DNA from: Darksidea phi
Taxonomy: Eukaryota > Ascomycota > Dothideomycetes > Pleosporales > Lentitheciaceae
DNA length: 64,000 bases
Direction: 5' to 3'
Assembly: GCA_030770425.1 (NCBI GenBank)
Contig: JASJFT010000133.1
Coordinates: 1-64,000, forward strand
The notes under the pieces are model-generated. The model did not search any database. It had not been told where the DNA came from and saw only the letters and a list, made by a program, of their open reading frames with translations. Made by a program: the position numbers and the translations under genes. Below, one piece after another: positions 10,656-23,574 of the stretch; positions within the stretch are counted from its first letter, which is position 1; each line of letters opens with the position of its first letter.

Positions 10656-13376
10656 ATGTGGGCTACTCGTAGCTTGTTGGCTGCACGATTTGCCGCATTC
10701 GTTGCGAGAGTAGCACTCGCCCCCGTCGCCTTCTTCTCCCTGGATCGTTTTCCGCATCGAAAGCTGGGTGCGGCTATCCTGCTACACAACGTCGGCGCCC
10801 TGCTCCTACATGGCAACTGGAGTTGGGAAACTGCTATCCTCGCAAGCGCTTTCTTATTAAAGGAGTACGATGACATCGTTTTTGGCTTCATTTGGATGCC
10901 ACTTTCCCTACATCGCAAGGGCCTTTACGTGACATTCGCCTACCTGGAGCACTTTCTGCTTTCGATTGGCCGGTTGGTGCTTTGCGACTTCGTCTGCTGG
11001 CTGCAGTTTTTCCCTCTTTGGGCGATATCCTCATTTGTCTTACCTTTCCTTTCGTATTGCCAGGACGCTGCGGCCGACGATGATTTCATTTCGGCCATCA
11101 CAGAAGCCGAACGCCGGTTCTTTTGCTTTCTGGGTATCCGATTGGGACTCTGGCTCTTCTTTCAGATATTGCCTCTCCTTGGGCGGGACTGGATTCTTAT
11201 ATTGCTCCCCTCAGGGGGGGTACTCTATGGGTGGATGACAGCAGAAGAGGAGGGACGGAAACTCCTCCTTGCTTATTACAGGCGACGATTGAAGACGTTG
11301 AGGGCATTCTTGCCTCGTTTCGTCCTGTTATTGTTGCAGAAGAAATTCCTCGCCCAAGTTGAGATGTGGGAGCAGGATAATCGACGCCAAATTCGAAGCA
11401 ACAATAGCGGGCTCGAATTGTATACCTACGAGCAACTGGATTCTAAGGAACGGCATTTCAGACTACTCAAGATTCATCGGACCGGCCTCATGGCTGAATT
11501 GCACTGTTCCCTCGAGAGATACCCGCTGGATAACAGCCCGCCTTACGAAGCCTTATCGTACACCTGGGGCGAAATCGACATTCCACTGCGCATTAATAAC
11601 CGTCGCATAGATGTCGGCGAGAAGGTGGATAACTTTATCTGGAGACAGCGCTCGTGGCTTCGTGCTAAGTATGTCTGGATTGATTCAATTTGCATCAACC
11701 AACGCGACCAGGACGAGACGTCCCACCAAGTGCGAATAATGCAAGACATATACGCCAGAGCAGCTCGTATCGTGGGCTGGCTTGATTCGAGACCCAATCA
11801 CGAAGACTTTGTCTACCTTTGGCCATTTTTGCAAATTGCTGCGCGCGATAAGGCGCGTGCGGTTATGGAATGGCAGCGTGACCAGCAAAAGGGCGGTACC
11901 GCCGACCACTGGAGGAGCGCGGCAATGCGGCAAAGGTTAGAAGCGGCGACTGAAATCAGCCAGCAGGAATTGGACGACGCCTACTATATCCTCGATCACG
12001 ACTTGGTCTTGGCACTCAGTATTCTCAGGGATTTGTTCAACAACAGGTACTTCGAGCGGATCTGGATTGTCCAGGAAGTTGCTATGGGTAAGACTGTCCA
12101 TATGCGATACGGGGATATGTGTTTCAATTGGGACACAATCGAAGCCGCTGCCGACTTTCTCACATCGCACAAGTCACTATACGGATTACTCCATAGTGGA
12201 GCAAACTCGCCTGACACCTTCAGAACTGGACAAGGTGCCAGCCGTCGGGCGTTCAATGCCCTCAAGATAGGCAATATCCGAGCTAGAAAACGGAATCCTT
12301 CAGATGGCTCTTGGGGATCTTCGGGACTTCGGTTACACCCGGAAAGGAAATCGGTGCTGACGCTACTCATGGATACCGCGGAAGGGTTCTTCGCCACCGA
12401 TGATCGTGATAAGATATTTGCGATATTTGCATTAGCCGAAGACAGCAAACCTTCGTCGAATTTTGCCGACCTAATCACCTATCACTCGAGCGCGAATACC
12501 ATATACGTAGAGACGGCAAAGATCATAGTCAAAACGAGGTTTTGGCCGTGGTTACTTAAGTTCGCTGGCCGTGGCTATGATGCGAGCGAAAGTGACCCAG
12601 CGGATCGTACGACAAGCATAAATCCGCTGTCAAGGATCCAATCACCTCTTCCATCCTGGGTTCCAGATTGGAGTCACCGAAAGCGAGGCATTATCTCGCA
12701 TGCCTTTTCTTCGGACATGAAAGTATTCCCTGCGGTTGAAGGCACTTCACTTACGCTTTCCGGCCACATGATATGCCGCGTTCAACACATTGGGCCCTCG
12801 ACTCCATTGGACTACGAGCGCAGAGAATTCACCGCCGGGTTCGATCCTATGCAATATATAGTGACAGGTGTGCTGGACTGGTATTGCACTTCAAGATACT
12901 TGGCAAGACGGTATGCAGACCGAAACAGATATGGAAACTCAGATATTGACTCTGAGTTCTGGCGAGTGTGTATGGCTAGCGCAAAGAGCCTGGACAAAGA
13001 CCAATTGGATAATGCTCGAAAAGCGCTGGAGGATTACATTTTCGCATACGAGCCTGGTGGGGATCCTTCCCTTAGACTGACGTTCCTTCGAAACTTCAAT
13101 CTGCGTGACATGCCAACTTGGATGGATGGAGGAGGATTCTCGGAAGCGGTGTCTGGAACCGCATTCGCAGTTCTCATGAGTGGGCGTATGGCTCTCGTTC
13201 CGCCTCTTACTCAGGTCGAGGACCATGTGTTTTGGGCAACAGGAGCTCTGACCCCGTATGTGGTACGGCCAAAGGCCGAAACAGCATTCGAGTTAATTGG
13301 AAGTTGTTATGTGCATAGAGAAGACTTCGAAGCCCTCAAACGTACTAGTATAGAATCTCAGATCCGGTTGGTATAA
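10656..13376 (+). CDS. HET-domain protein with hydrophobic N-terminus
   Basis: Single-exon gene of 906 residues. Residues 1-190 are strongly hydrophobic, with several stretches able to span a membrane (about 13-30, 40-68, 95-135, 155-192). The HET domain starts at about residue 297 with YEALSYTWGE. It continues through YVWIDSICINQRDQDE (339-354) and IMQDIYARAARIVGWL, and ends near ERIWIVQEVAMG. HET domains trigger incompatibility cell death when unlike strains fuse. The C-terminal block near residue 860 (VPPLTQVEDHVFWATG and VVRP) is the usual HET-protein tail. The gene is intact although it lies between two RIP-destroyed islands, and its stop codon abuts the second one. A membrane-bound N-terminus is uncommon in this family. 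The trigger or partner cannot be inferred. Confidence 0.85.
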   Translation: MWATRSLLAARFAAFVARVALAPVAFFSLDRFPHRKLGAAILLHNVGALLLHGNWSWETAILASAFLLKEYDDIVFGFIWMPLSLHRKGLYVTFAYLEHFLLSIGRLVLCDFVCWLQFFPLWAISSFVLPFLSYCQDAAADDDFISAITEAERRFFCFLGIRLGLWLFFQILPLLGRDWILILLPSGGVLYGWMTAEEEGRKLLLAYYRRRLKTLRAFLPRFVLLLLQKKFLAQVEMWEQDNRRQIRSNNSGLELYTYEQLDSKERHFRLLKIHRTGLMAELHCSLERYPLDNSPPYEALSYTWGEIDIPLRINNRRIDVGEKVDNFIWRQRSWLRAKYVWIDSICINQRDQDETSHQVRIMQDIYARAARIVGWLDSRPNHEDFVYLWPFLQIAARDKARAVMEWQRDQQKGGTADHWRSAAMRQRLEAATEISQQELDDAYYILDHDLVLALSILRDLFNNRYFERIWIVQEVAMGKTVHMRYGDMCFNWDTIEAAADFLTSHKSLYGLLHSGANSPDTFRTGQGASRRAFNALKIGNIRARKRNPSDGSWGSSGLRLHPERKSVLTLLMDTAEGFFATDDRDKIFAIFALAEDSKPSSNFADLITYHSSANTIYVETAKIIVKTRFWPWLLKFAGRGYDASESDPADRTTSINPLSRIQSPLPSWVPDWSHRKRGIISHAFSSDMKVFPAVEGTSLTLSGHMICRVQHIGPSTPLDYERREFTAGFDPMQYIVTGVLDWYCTSRYLARRYADRNRYGNSDIDSEFWRVCMASAKSLDKDQLDNARKALEDYIFAYEPGGDPSLRLTFLRNFNLRDMPTWMDGGGFSEAVSGTAFAVLMSGRMALVPPLTQVEDHVFWATGALTPYVVRPKAETAFELIGSCYVHREDFEALKRTSIESQIRLV

Positions 13377-13949
13377 TTGAATATTATTATTTATTACACT
13401 TCGCCTCTATATAGAAGTATTCTAATCCTTTAGTTTAAGAATATCTCTTATCTAGGGAAAGTAATATATATAACGACTAGGAAGATTACTATAAAAAATA
13501 TATTATAATTTATTATAAGCTTTATCTAGTTCTAGCTAGTATTATACGTAGTTTATTAAAGAAGTAAGTAATCTACTAGTATAAGTAATTAAGCTAGTAG
13601 TAGAATCTTTTTCTATATAGCTAGTTATTCTAAATAATTCTTTTAGTATAGTAGACTAGTAAATAGTTTATAACTATACGAGAAGTAGTTTATAAATATT
13701 TACTAATAGTTAAAGTATTAATTATACTTAAGTATCTTTAGTACTAATCTATTATAATATTATATAATTATAATTAATACTAAAAGCTTTTAGTATTAAA
13801 GATTAACTTTAGTAGTAAAAATTTAATAGTAGTTTCTAAGATTTATAATATCTAATCTAATATAATATAATACTATTATACTCTAATCTTATAATAGATA
13901 TAATATAGTTTATAGTAATAATATAAGATATTTATAAGTAAATAGATAT

Positions 13950-14110
13950 AAAAATACTAAAATAATAAAAAGATTATATTTAATTAAAGATAAAATAAAT
14001 TTTTAAAAAGATATAATAATAGAATATAAAATTATATAGAATTTAATATATTATTATAACTAGTTTAATAATAATTTATAAATTCTTTAATAAAAATAAA
14101 TATAATATAA
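13950..14110 (+). repeat. Dispersed repeat copy B (pair with 7,585-7,745)
   Basis: This interval aligns with the reverse complement of 7,585-7,745 through a run including ttaataataattt, with mostly transition differences. It shows that the same retroelement family seeded both islands in opposite orientations. Confidence 0.55.
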
Positions 14111-14281
14111 TATAAGTCTTTTTAAAAGATTTATATAAAATATAATAAGAGTTTATATATAATAATATTAATAAGATAATATTTTTAATATTAAGATATT
14201 AGTTAAGAAATAATATATAATATTAAACTATAAATCCTAGTTAAAAGACTAATAGTAATAATAAGAAGTTAATATACTAAT

Positions 14282-14497
14282 TATAATAGACTAAGATCTA
14301 TTTATACTTTATAATATATAAAGCTATTATTAGTTATTTATCTAAAGTTAGATTATTCTACTCTATTAGTTAGTATATATAGAAGATTATTTTATAAGAT
14401 TTAATTTCTTATCTATCTATTTATTTTTCTTATACTATTATAGTTAAATTTCGTACGTAGTTAATTATATAATAAGAATAAGATCTACTTTTTTATA
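14282..14497 (+). repeat. Outer LTR-like repeat, left copy
   Basis: A 216-bp sequence starting tataatagactaag and ending ttttata is repeated directly at 22,283-22,497 with scattered C/T and G/A differences and one indel. Ends beginning TA and ending TA fit RIP-mutated TG...CA termini. The chromovirus starts only 43 bp after this copy. Confidence 0.65.
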
Positions 14498-14540
14498 TTA
14501 ATATTACTATCTATAGTATAAAAATTATCTATAATAATAC

Positions 14541-15005
14541 TATTACGAACCAAATATATACTATAGAATAGTAGTAAGAAGAGCTACCCGAGATTAAATC
14601 TATTACTAGCTTAGATACGGAATACGATAACTATAACTATAGTATAAATAATAATTAGTATAGACGGCTTTATTAGGAAGTTACGTAATAGATCTATATC
14701 TTAGTAAGGATAAATCTAAGGGTTACGTAATAGCTTAGTAGATCTATTAGGATAGAACTATAGAGCTATAGCTTAGTAGATCTATAGGTATAGAGTTATA
14801 GATCTAAGAAAACTAAATTAATATATAATAACTATAAATCTTCTAGATAAGTCTTACTTCTATATAGTTAATTCGAATCTAGATTAATCCTTATCTATTA
14901 ATATAATTAAACTATTATCTACTTATTTTAACTTCTTCTTTCCTATCTTAAGTATAAACCCTAAACGAGGCTAAATAATCTATTAGGTCTAGACCCCGTT
15001 TAATA
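14541..15005 (+). repeat. Chromovirus 5' LTR
   Basis: 465 bp, the same length as the 3' LTR, from tattacgaacc to gtttaata. Differences from the other LTR are mostly C/T or G/A transitions, as RIP produces after insertion. Confidence 0.93.
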
Positions 15006-15179
15006 CCTTAACTATCCGGTAGGTAGGAATAGCTAACTACGATAGTAGGAGAAGGAACCTAATAAAGTAGAGCGGTATAGCCGCTAACTTAAGGCGAACC
15101 CTTAGAAGTAAGAAGCTATAGGGAGTTTAGTTCTCTAGAAGGTAGTATAACTATAGAAAACTTTAAAAGAGTTATTAAA

Positions 15180-16020
15180 AACTAGTATATATTTAAAAAA
15201 AGAGAAGATATATTAGAAGCTTAGCTTATAGAGTTAACCGTTTAACTTTAGAGATATATAAGTAAACTATTAAAGCTTAGAGAACTAGAGAAGTTTAATA
15301 GAATTAGATTAAAGCTTAGAGGATTTTTAGCTAATATAATAATCTACCTTAACCTTAATAGAATAAAATTACCTATTAAAAGTAATAAAGTATTATTTAT
15401 AGTAGCTTAGTTCGTAGGGAAAGTTATTACTTAGTTTAAGACGTATCTAAACGAATAATTATAACTACTAGAAGCTTAGTAGAGTAATAAAATAAAGGCT
15501 ATCTTCTTAAGTTACGAATACTTTAAGAATAAGTTATATATTACCTTTAAAGATATTAACTTAGAAAGACTAGTAGAATAAAAAATTATACGTCTTAAAT
15601 AGATAAAATCTACTATAATCTATATATTAGAGTTTAAATAACTTACTACTAAGATCTAATAGGGAGAAGTAGTCCTTATATTACGATACTACGAAGGACT
15701 AAAAGACTATATCTATTATAAAATAATTTAGATAGAATAACCCTAGACTATAAGAGAACTAATCGAATAAGCTATTAAGATTAACGATAACCTCTATCTC
15801 TAGAATCTAGAGAGAAAGGGAAAGGTCAAATTCTATAAAAAGAAAAAGGAAGAAAGATACTATAGACTAGAGGCGATAGTCCTAGAGGCTAGTTTAGAAT
15901 CTAAGAAAGAAAAATAGAACTCTAAGAAATAAGAACTTTATAAAAAGCGAGTATACTTTAAATATAAAAAGTAAGGATACCTAGTAAAAGACTATAGGTT
16001 AGACTTAAGAAAAGAAAAAC
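15180..16020 (+). pseudogene. Chromovirus gag relic with zinc knuckle
   Basis: Charged, helix-rich sequence follows the left LTR. It ends in a segment (about 15,950-16,005) whose codon pattern fits a C-x2-C-x4-H-x4-C zinc knuckle after allowing for Cys-to-Tyr and Cys-to-Arg RIP changes. Many TAG and TAA codons occur where Gln and Trp are expected. Confidence 0.6.
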
Positions 16021-16999
16021 CCCGATATACCTAGTAGGGTAAGAGGGATAGAATAGCTATAATATAAGAGTATAATACTATATATTAGATAACTTATATA
16101 CGCGACTAGTATAAAATATACTATAAAGCTAAGTTAAATACTAGCTATTAGCTATAGAAATAGTAAGTAGCTATAACTTAGGAGTCTTAGAGGAGAGTTT
16201 TATTCTTACTAGAAGTATAAGAAGAAGTACCCGAGGAAGACTTATTTATAGAATAGGAAGATTTTAATAATACCCTAGATACGCTATTATAAATAATTAA
16301 TAATAGTAATAAGTTCTTAGAACTAGAAGATAAAAACCTAGTTATAATATATAAGAATACTAGATATCTATAGATAATTCGACTATTAAAGGAAGAAATA
16401 GGACTAGTACTAGAACTCGATATAATCTATACCTAAGCCCTATAGTTTATAGAAAAAACTATAATATCTATAATAGTATAAGAGATTTATAAAGAATAGT
16501 CTAGATCTTATCTAATATACCGACTATTTAAAGATTTTAAATAATAGATTAAATAGAACTTTATTATTATAGACCTTATATCTAACTAAGAGACCTAGAA
16601 GGAAATACGGTATATTACGAAAATAGTTAATATAGAATAACTATAATATATAGTAATTAAATAATAGATTCCTATAAGAACGACCTTTATAAAATATAAT
16701 AATTAGAGATATAAAGTCGATCTAGAAGATAACCTATAATATAAAATAAAATATCTAGTATATTTTAAGATTATATAGATCTTATATATATAAAGAGAAT
16801 ATAGACTCTACGAGGGAGTAAAGTAAAAAAACGACTACTACCTAGTAAAAGACTATAATAAGAGGATTATCTAAGTAGTAGTACTAGAAGTAGTATATAG
16901 ATAGTAATAATCTAAGAATTAGCGACGAAAGGGATATATTAGAATTATACTAGGACTACTTCTACTATTAAACTATATTCTAGGAAGACTATAGTATAA

Positions 17000-19900
17000 A
17001 TATCTAGAGAATAAATATCTAAAGTATATTTAGACTAAAATTAATACGAAATATTAGTCTAAGAAAATAAGAATCTAAGAAACTAGAGGATAGGACTATA
17101 TCTACCTCTAAGGAACCTACTAAGGAAAGAAGATTACTACTTTAATTAATAGTAGAGCTACTCGAAACTTTATTAGTAAGGACTTTATCTAACGAAAGAA
17201 GATTTCTTAATAGAAGAAATAATACCCTAGTATTATATATACTATTGAAGGAGAACCCTTTAATAAACCTATAATATATAAAACTAAAGGTAAACTTAGT
17301 CTATAGGGATAGGAGAAAGAAAATAAAATACTTAACGTAATTAAGATATTAGACGACTAGAATATAATCTTAGGAATACTATAGCTCTAAGAAACCGATC
17401 CTTAGATTCGATAGATAAACTAATAAGTACTATTTCTACGATAGAATCTAGGCGTAACTTAAGAAGAAAGTAATAATATCCTAGAACGATATAAGAAATA
17501 GAAAGAATTATTTTAAGAACCTAGAAAAAGTCTACTCTAATACTAGTCTTAGGACTATACGATCCTACTATAAGAAGGAAAAACTCTAGGATTTAGACTA
17601 ATCTATAAGTTAACTAAAGAAGAGAAAAAGATTATAATAAAATACCTCGAAGATAATCTTATAAAAAGGTATATTCGATATTTAAACTTATCTATAGGAT
17701 ATCCGGTTCTCTTTATACCTAAGAAAGGTACTATAGAACTATAATTATATATCGATTATTAAATACTTAATAATATTATAATTAAGAACTAATACCCCTT
17801 ACCTCTAATATTAGAAATATAGGATCGACTAAGAAAAGCTAAATAGTTTATACGACTAGATATTTAAAACGCGTACTACTAGATTAGAATTAAGAAAGGC
17901 GAAGAATAGAAAACTACCTTTAGAATAAAGAAAGGACTATATAAGTACTAAGTAATACCTTTTAGACTTACTAACGTACCTACTATATTTTAGAAACGAA
18001 TTAATAATATTTTATAAAACTACCTTAATTAGTTTATAATAGTATACCTCGATAATATTCTAATATACTTAGAAATAGAAAAAGAATATAAAGAATATAT
18101 AAAGAAGGTTTTATAAGTACTTAAGGAGATATAATTATATCTTTATCTATAAAAATATAAATTCTATATATAAGAAATAGAGTTTCTAGAATTTATTATA
18201 AGACTAGAAGAAATTAAGGTAGATCTATAATAAATTAAAAAGGTTAAAGAATAGTTAATATTTAAGAATCTTAAGAAGCTATAATTATTTCTAGAATTCT
18301 ATAACTTTTATTAAAAACTAATACTATAATAGAGTATAATAATAGTACCGCTTACGTAACTTATAAGAAAAGACTAACCCTTTAAATAGAAGGAAGAGTA
18401 CTAATAAGCTTTTAAGAAGATTAAAGAATAGTTTATTAAAGAACCTATAATTAAAATATATAATCTTAAAGAACTATTAATTATCGAGACGAACGTATTA
18501 GACTATATAATAGGAGTAGTATTACTATAGAAAGATAATAAAAATAATTTAAGACTAGTATACTACTTCTTATAAAAAATATTACTAGTCGAACTTAACT
18601 ATAATATTTATAATAAAGAGTTACTAGTAATTATTAAAGCTTTAAAGGAGTAGAGATCTAATCTATAGGAATCTAAATACTCTATTATAATCTATACGGA
18701 CTATAAGAATCTAATAGAATTCTTAATAAATAAATCTCTAATCGGAAGATAAATATAATAGATATAGACTCTTATAACCTATAATATTAGAATTATATAT
18801 ACTAAGGGATTAGAAAATAAATAAGTAGATACGCTTAGTAGGAGACCTAACTACTAAGAAACGGAGAAATCTAGTATAGTAATCCTTAAACTATAACTAG
18901 ACGGAACGATTACTTATAACCGTCTAAAATTAGTAGAAATATAAGAAATAATACTCGAACTAGAAGGGAATAAATAGACCTAATAGATCTATATAGCTAC
19001 TATAGAGGTAATAGACGAATAAAATAAGATTTAAGAAGTAATCTAAGAAAAGGATAGAATTATTTATATATTCTAAAAGACCTATATACCTAAGATAATA
19101 TAAAAAGAATTTATTAGATAATACTACGAGGTATTAGTATATAGATACTAAGAAGTAGAAAAAACTCTTAAATAACTAATAAGGATATACTATTTTCTAT
19201 ATATAAGATAGCTAGTTACCTAGATACTCTTAGAATATATAGATTACTACTATAATAAGTATACTAGATATATATCCTATAGAATACTATAATTAATAGA
19301 AAACGTAGAAGAACTATAGAAGATTATTACTATAGACTTTATTACGTAGTTACTATACTCTAAAGAACTAATAATAGGAGTACCCTATAATACTATACTA
19401 GTAGTAGTAAATAAGTTTATAAAGTATACTTACTTTATCCTATATATAGATAAAGGAAATATAGTAGAATAACTTACCTATACCTTACTAAGATACGTAT
19501 TTAGCGAATATAGAATACTAAATAAAATTATCTTAAATAAAGATATTAAGTTTATAGTAAAGTTTTAATAAACTCTTATAGCTAAATTAGAAACTAAGTA
19601 TAGTATATTAACCGCGTACTATCTATAAATAGATAGACTAACTAAATAAACGAACTAGATAGTAGAATAATACCTTAGATATTATCTAAATTACTACTAG
19701 AATAATTAGATTATACTTTTATCTATAGTATAATTTATATATAATAGTTCGTAATATAATATAATAAAAATAATACTTTTCTTCGTAAACTACGGAATTA
19801 AACTAGAAATATATAAGAAATCTAGGTAACTTTAATCTTATAACTAGAATAAAGAAGAAATAGTAAAAATTATCCTATAAATATACTAATAGCTTAAAGA

Positions 19901-20380
19901 AGATATAGAATTTCTTTAAAATAGAATAAGTAAATACTATAATAAGAAATAAAAGGAAGTACCTACTTTTAAAGAGGGAGAAAAGGTATAGTTACTATAA
20001 AAGAATATTAAGAGTAAGTAACCTAATAGTAAACTAGACTATACTAAGATCGGACCCTATAAGATTAAGAAATAAGTCTTATCTATAAACTATTAACTAA
20101 GACTACCTCTATAAATAAAAATCTATCCTATATTCTATATTAGCTTACTAGAAAAAGTACTATAGGATATTAAACTAGTAGTATACGAAGTAGATATATA
20201 TAACGAAGATAATAAAGAATAGAAAGTAGAAGAAATCCTAGATAATAACGTTAGAAACGGGAAAAACTATTACCTAATCTAATAGTAGGGAATAGATAGG
20301 AATAGAAAACTATTAAAATAAATCTAGGAATCTAAAGATAATCTTAATTATCTTAAGAAGCTTATAGAGTACTAAAACTA
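17000..20380 (+). pseudogene. Chromovirus pol relic (RT, RNase H, integrase, chromodomain)
   Basis: Reverse transcriptase spans about 17,590-18,280. The I-D-Y-x-x-L-N block lies near 17,750 and the catalytic block reads Y-L-D-N near 18,042, so the second catalytic Asp is gone. RNase H follows (about 18,480-18,850), with the E-T-D-A-S-D-Y-like start near 18,486 altered. The integrase zinc-binding region and core lie at about 19,190-19,960, a GPY motif at about 20,050, and a chromodomain-like tail at about 20,190-20,370. Premature stops occur throughout. Confidence 0.8.
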
Positions 20381-21124
20381 TAATTCTAAAGGAAATCTAG
20401 AGATAAGGTAAGTTCGCCTTATAGTAAGTTAAAAAGATTACTATTATCTACAACGTAGTAAGAGATATTTAATAAATTAAGAGGAGTAATATTATCTATA
20501 ATATTATAAGCGACGTCTAGAGTAGTTAAAAAGACCTTTAGATCCTCCTACTATTCTAGCCGTCGAAGCTCTACCTTCTCTTTATCTAGCTTAGCTTCTA
20601 GTATCTAGGATTATACTACTAACTTTTTATAAAGGACTACCCTCTACTTCTCTAAACGATATACTCGTATCCGAACCTCTACTAGCTTATTAAGAAGCTC
20701 GTTTTAAGCTTTTTAAGCCTCTTCTAGCTATTATTAAAGTCTCTCTTCTATATAGTCGATAGATTTTATTAATAGTAATAAGCCCTAATACGCGAGTTTT
20801 ACTATTTAATATAGACGAACCTTTTAATAATAAAATACTAGATATATAATAAGAACCTCGTATATTAATATAAATATATATCTTATAATATCTACTATCT
20901 TTAAATAAGGTAATATATAATATTTCTAACTATAAATAATAACTATAGGAAAATATTTTAGAACTATAATAAAGAATTTTATCGACGAGAGTAATACGTT
21001 CTTAAGTTTTACGCGATACTATAATAGATAATAATAACCTCTTAAGGTAGGGCCCTAATACTAATATAGCCGAATACCGGATCTAGAATAACCTCTAAGC
21101 CGAAGGTTTAAAGAGGGAAGATAG

Positions 21125-21589
21125 TATTATAAACTAAATATATACTATAGAATAGTAGTAAGAAGAGCTACCTAAGATTAAACCTATTACTAGCTTAGAT
21201 ATAGAATACGATAACTATAACTATAGTATAAACGATAATTAGTATAGACGGCTTTACTAGGAAGTTATATAATAGATCTATACCTTAGTAAGGATAGATC
21301 TAAGGGTTACGTAATAGCTTAGTAGATCTATTAGAATAGAGCTACGGAGCTATAGCTTAGTAGATCTATAGGTATAGAGCTATAGATCTAAGAAAACTAA
21401 ATTAATATATAATAACTATAAATCTTCTAGATAAGTCTTACTTCTATATAGTTAATTCGAATCTAGATTAATCCTTATCTATTAATATAATTAAACTATT
21501 ACCTACTTATTCTAACTCCTTCTTTCCTATCTTAAGTATAAACCCCAAACGAGGCTAAATAACCTATCGGGCCCGGACCCCGTTTAATA
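21125..21589 (+). repeat. Chromovirus 3' LTR
   Basis: 465 bp, from tattataaact to gtttaata, followed directly by the target duplication aatac. It keeps slightly more CpG than the left LTR. Confidence 0.93.
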
Positions 21590-22282
21590 AATACTAGTAT
21601 TCTACTTATATCTATCTTTTATTCTTAATTAACTTTCTTATCTCTTTCTTAAACTTATTATTAATATCTACTAATTATATATTCTTACTAATAATTATTT
21701 ATCTAGTTCTTTAGAAGAATATTTAGTAAAAGATAAAATATAATAGATTATTTAAATATAATATTCTAAACCTCTTTACTATTATAGTAAAGTATTTTTA
21801 GTACTATAAGTAATAGATATTACTAATAAAGCTTCTTAATTATAATAATTATTAGTATAAAATAAACTATATATTAAATATATTTAAGAAAATAAGTAGT
21901 AATAGAATTCTTATATAGCTATTAATAGTTATCTATAATATATTTCTATTTAAGATCTTATATAATAAGAATAAATATTTTATTAAAAGATAGCTATTTC
22001 GTTTATATAAACTAGAGGATAGGCTTATATAAAGAAGATTATTAAAAAAGAAAAAATTAATCTTCTTAATAAACTATTAAAAGAACTAATATCTAATATA
22101 GAAGATAAAGCTAGTATTTATAGTAGATATAATATAAATAATAATATAAATAATAGATTATTAATATATTTAACTATTTATATATATTATTAATAAATTA
22201 AAAGCTATTAATATTATATAAGATATTAAAATATTAAAATATAATAAGATAATTAGAATTATAAAAAATATAACTAGTTTAA

Positions 22283-22497
22283 TATAATAGACTAAGGTCT
22301 ATTCGTGCTTTATAATATATAAAGCTATTATTTAGTATTATCTAAGATAGATTATTCTACTTTAATAACTAATATATATAAAAGACTACTTTATAAGATT
22401 TAGTTTCTTATTTATTTATTCATTTCTTCTTATATTATTATAGTTAGATTTTATATATAGTTAACTATATAATAAAAATAAGATCTATTCTTTTATA
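22283..22497 (+). repeat. Outer LTR-like repeat, right copy
   Basis: A 215-bp direct repeat of 14,282-14,497. If the pair are LTRs of one element, its internal part apart from the inserted chromovirus is only about 730 bp (14,498-14,540 plus 21,595-22,282), so it would be a deleted or non-autonomous element. No clear target duplication flanks the pair (ctaat on the left against tctaa on the right), so two independent solo LTRs remain possible. Confidence 0.6.
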
Positions 22498-23574
22498 TCT
22501 AAAAGCTAATATAATATTATATTAAGTAGTAGTCTAAGCTTATAGAAAAAAGAATAATATAATTATATTTATTTATAAAGATTATATTAATTTTTATAAA
22601 GGATTATTTTTAAAAAAGTTTATCTAAATATTTATATTTTTAATACTAGTCTTTAAATATATATAGTATATTATTAAGTAAAAAAACTTTTTTATATATT
22701 TAAAAAAAAACTTAGATCTTAAGTATTATATATATAATTTAAATAAAGAAGATTATAAATAATAATCTTAATTTATTTATAATAAAAAACTATTTATATT
22801 AAAAACTTTATAAATACTTTAACTTTAAATAATTATAAATTAATATATATATTAACTTTACTAAAAGTTAATATAAATAATATAGCTTAGACCGTTATAT
22901 AAACTCTTTTATATAATATTCTATTATATACTCTTATTCGGTCTTACTAAGTAACTAAGTATAGAAAAGAACTAGTATACTATAATAATCGATATTCTTA
23001 TATATAGACTCTTAATATCTAGTTATTTCGTAAAAATATTCTATAACTACTAGTTCTAATCGAGGCTTAGTAGTTCCGCTATTTAGCCTTCGAGATAATC
23101 TAAGTAGTATATAATAATTATATATTTAAAGAGCTATTATATCTATTTATACTATTAAATATACGAATTATATAAAATAATATAATTAATACTTTTATAT
23201 AACTTAGATAGAGGGCTATATCTATTTATATAATTTTTAGATTTTAGCTTTATACCTCTATATATTAAAAAATAATAATAATATAAATAATATAATATAA
23301 TTAATATTTATTTATCTATAATAGAATAATTATTATAATAAAAAAAAGATTAGTACTTTAACTTTATAATAATAGTAAGCTTATTTATACTCTAATTTTT
23401 ATAATACTATCTTTTTATAATATATTAATATAAAAAATATATTTATATAAAATTCTATTAATCTAACTTATAAAGAGCTTATCTTAATAATAAAAGTAAT
23501 TCTTATCTAATATAGGCTATTACTACGCTAATACTACTATTATAATCGATAAAATACTCTTATATAGGTTTATA

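Larger units (their letters stand above)
14541..21589 (+). mobile_element. Full-length dead chromovirus (Ty3/gypsy LTR retrotransposon)
   Basis: A 7,049-bp element with LTRs of exactly 465 bp at 14,541-15,005 and 21,125-21,589. It is flanked by a perfect 5-bp target duplication aatac (14,536-14,540 and 21,590-21,594). LTR ends read tatta...taata, the RIP-converted form of the usual TGTTA...TAACA. A purine-rich tract at about 21,110-21,122 precedes the right LTR, as expected for the plus-strand primer. Internal order is gag, zinc knuckle, reverse transcriptase, RNase H, integrase, GPY and chromodomain, which is Ty3/gypsy order and chromovirus clade. Every domain is interrupted by stops from near-complete CpA and TpG loss, so it cannot be autonomous. 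Confidence 0.93.
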
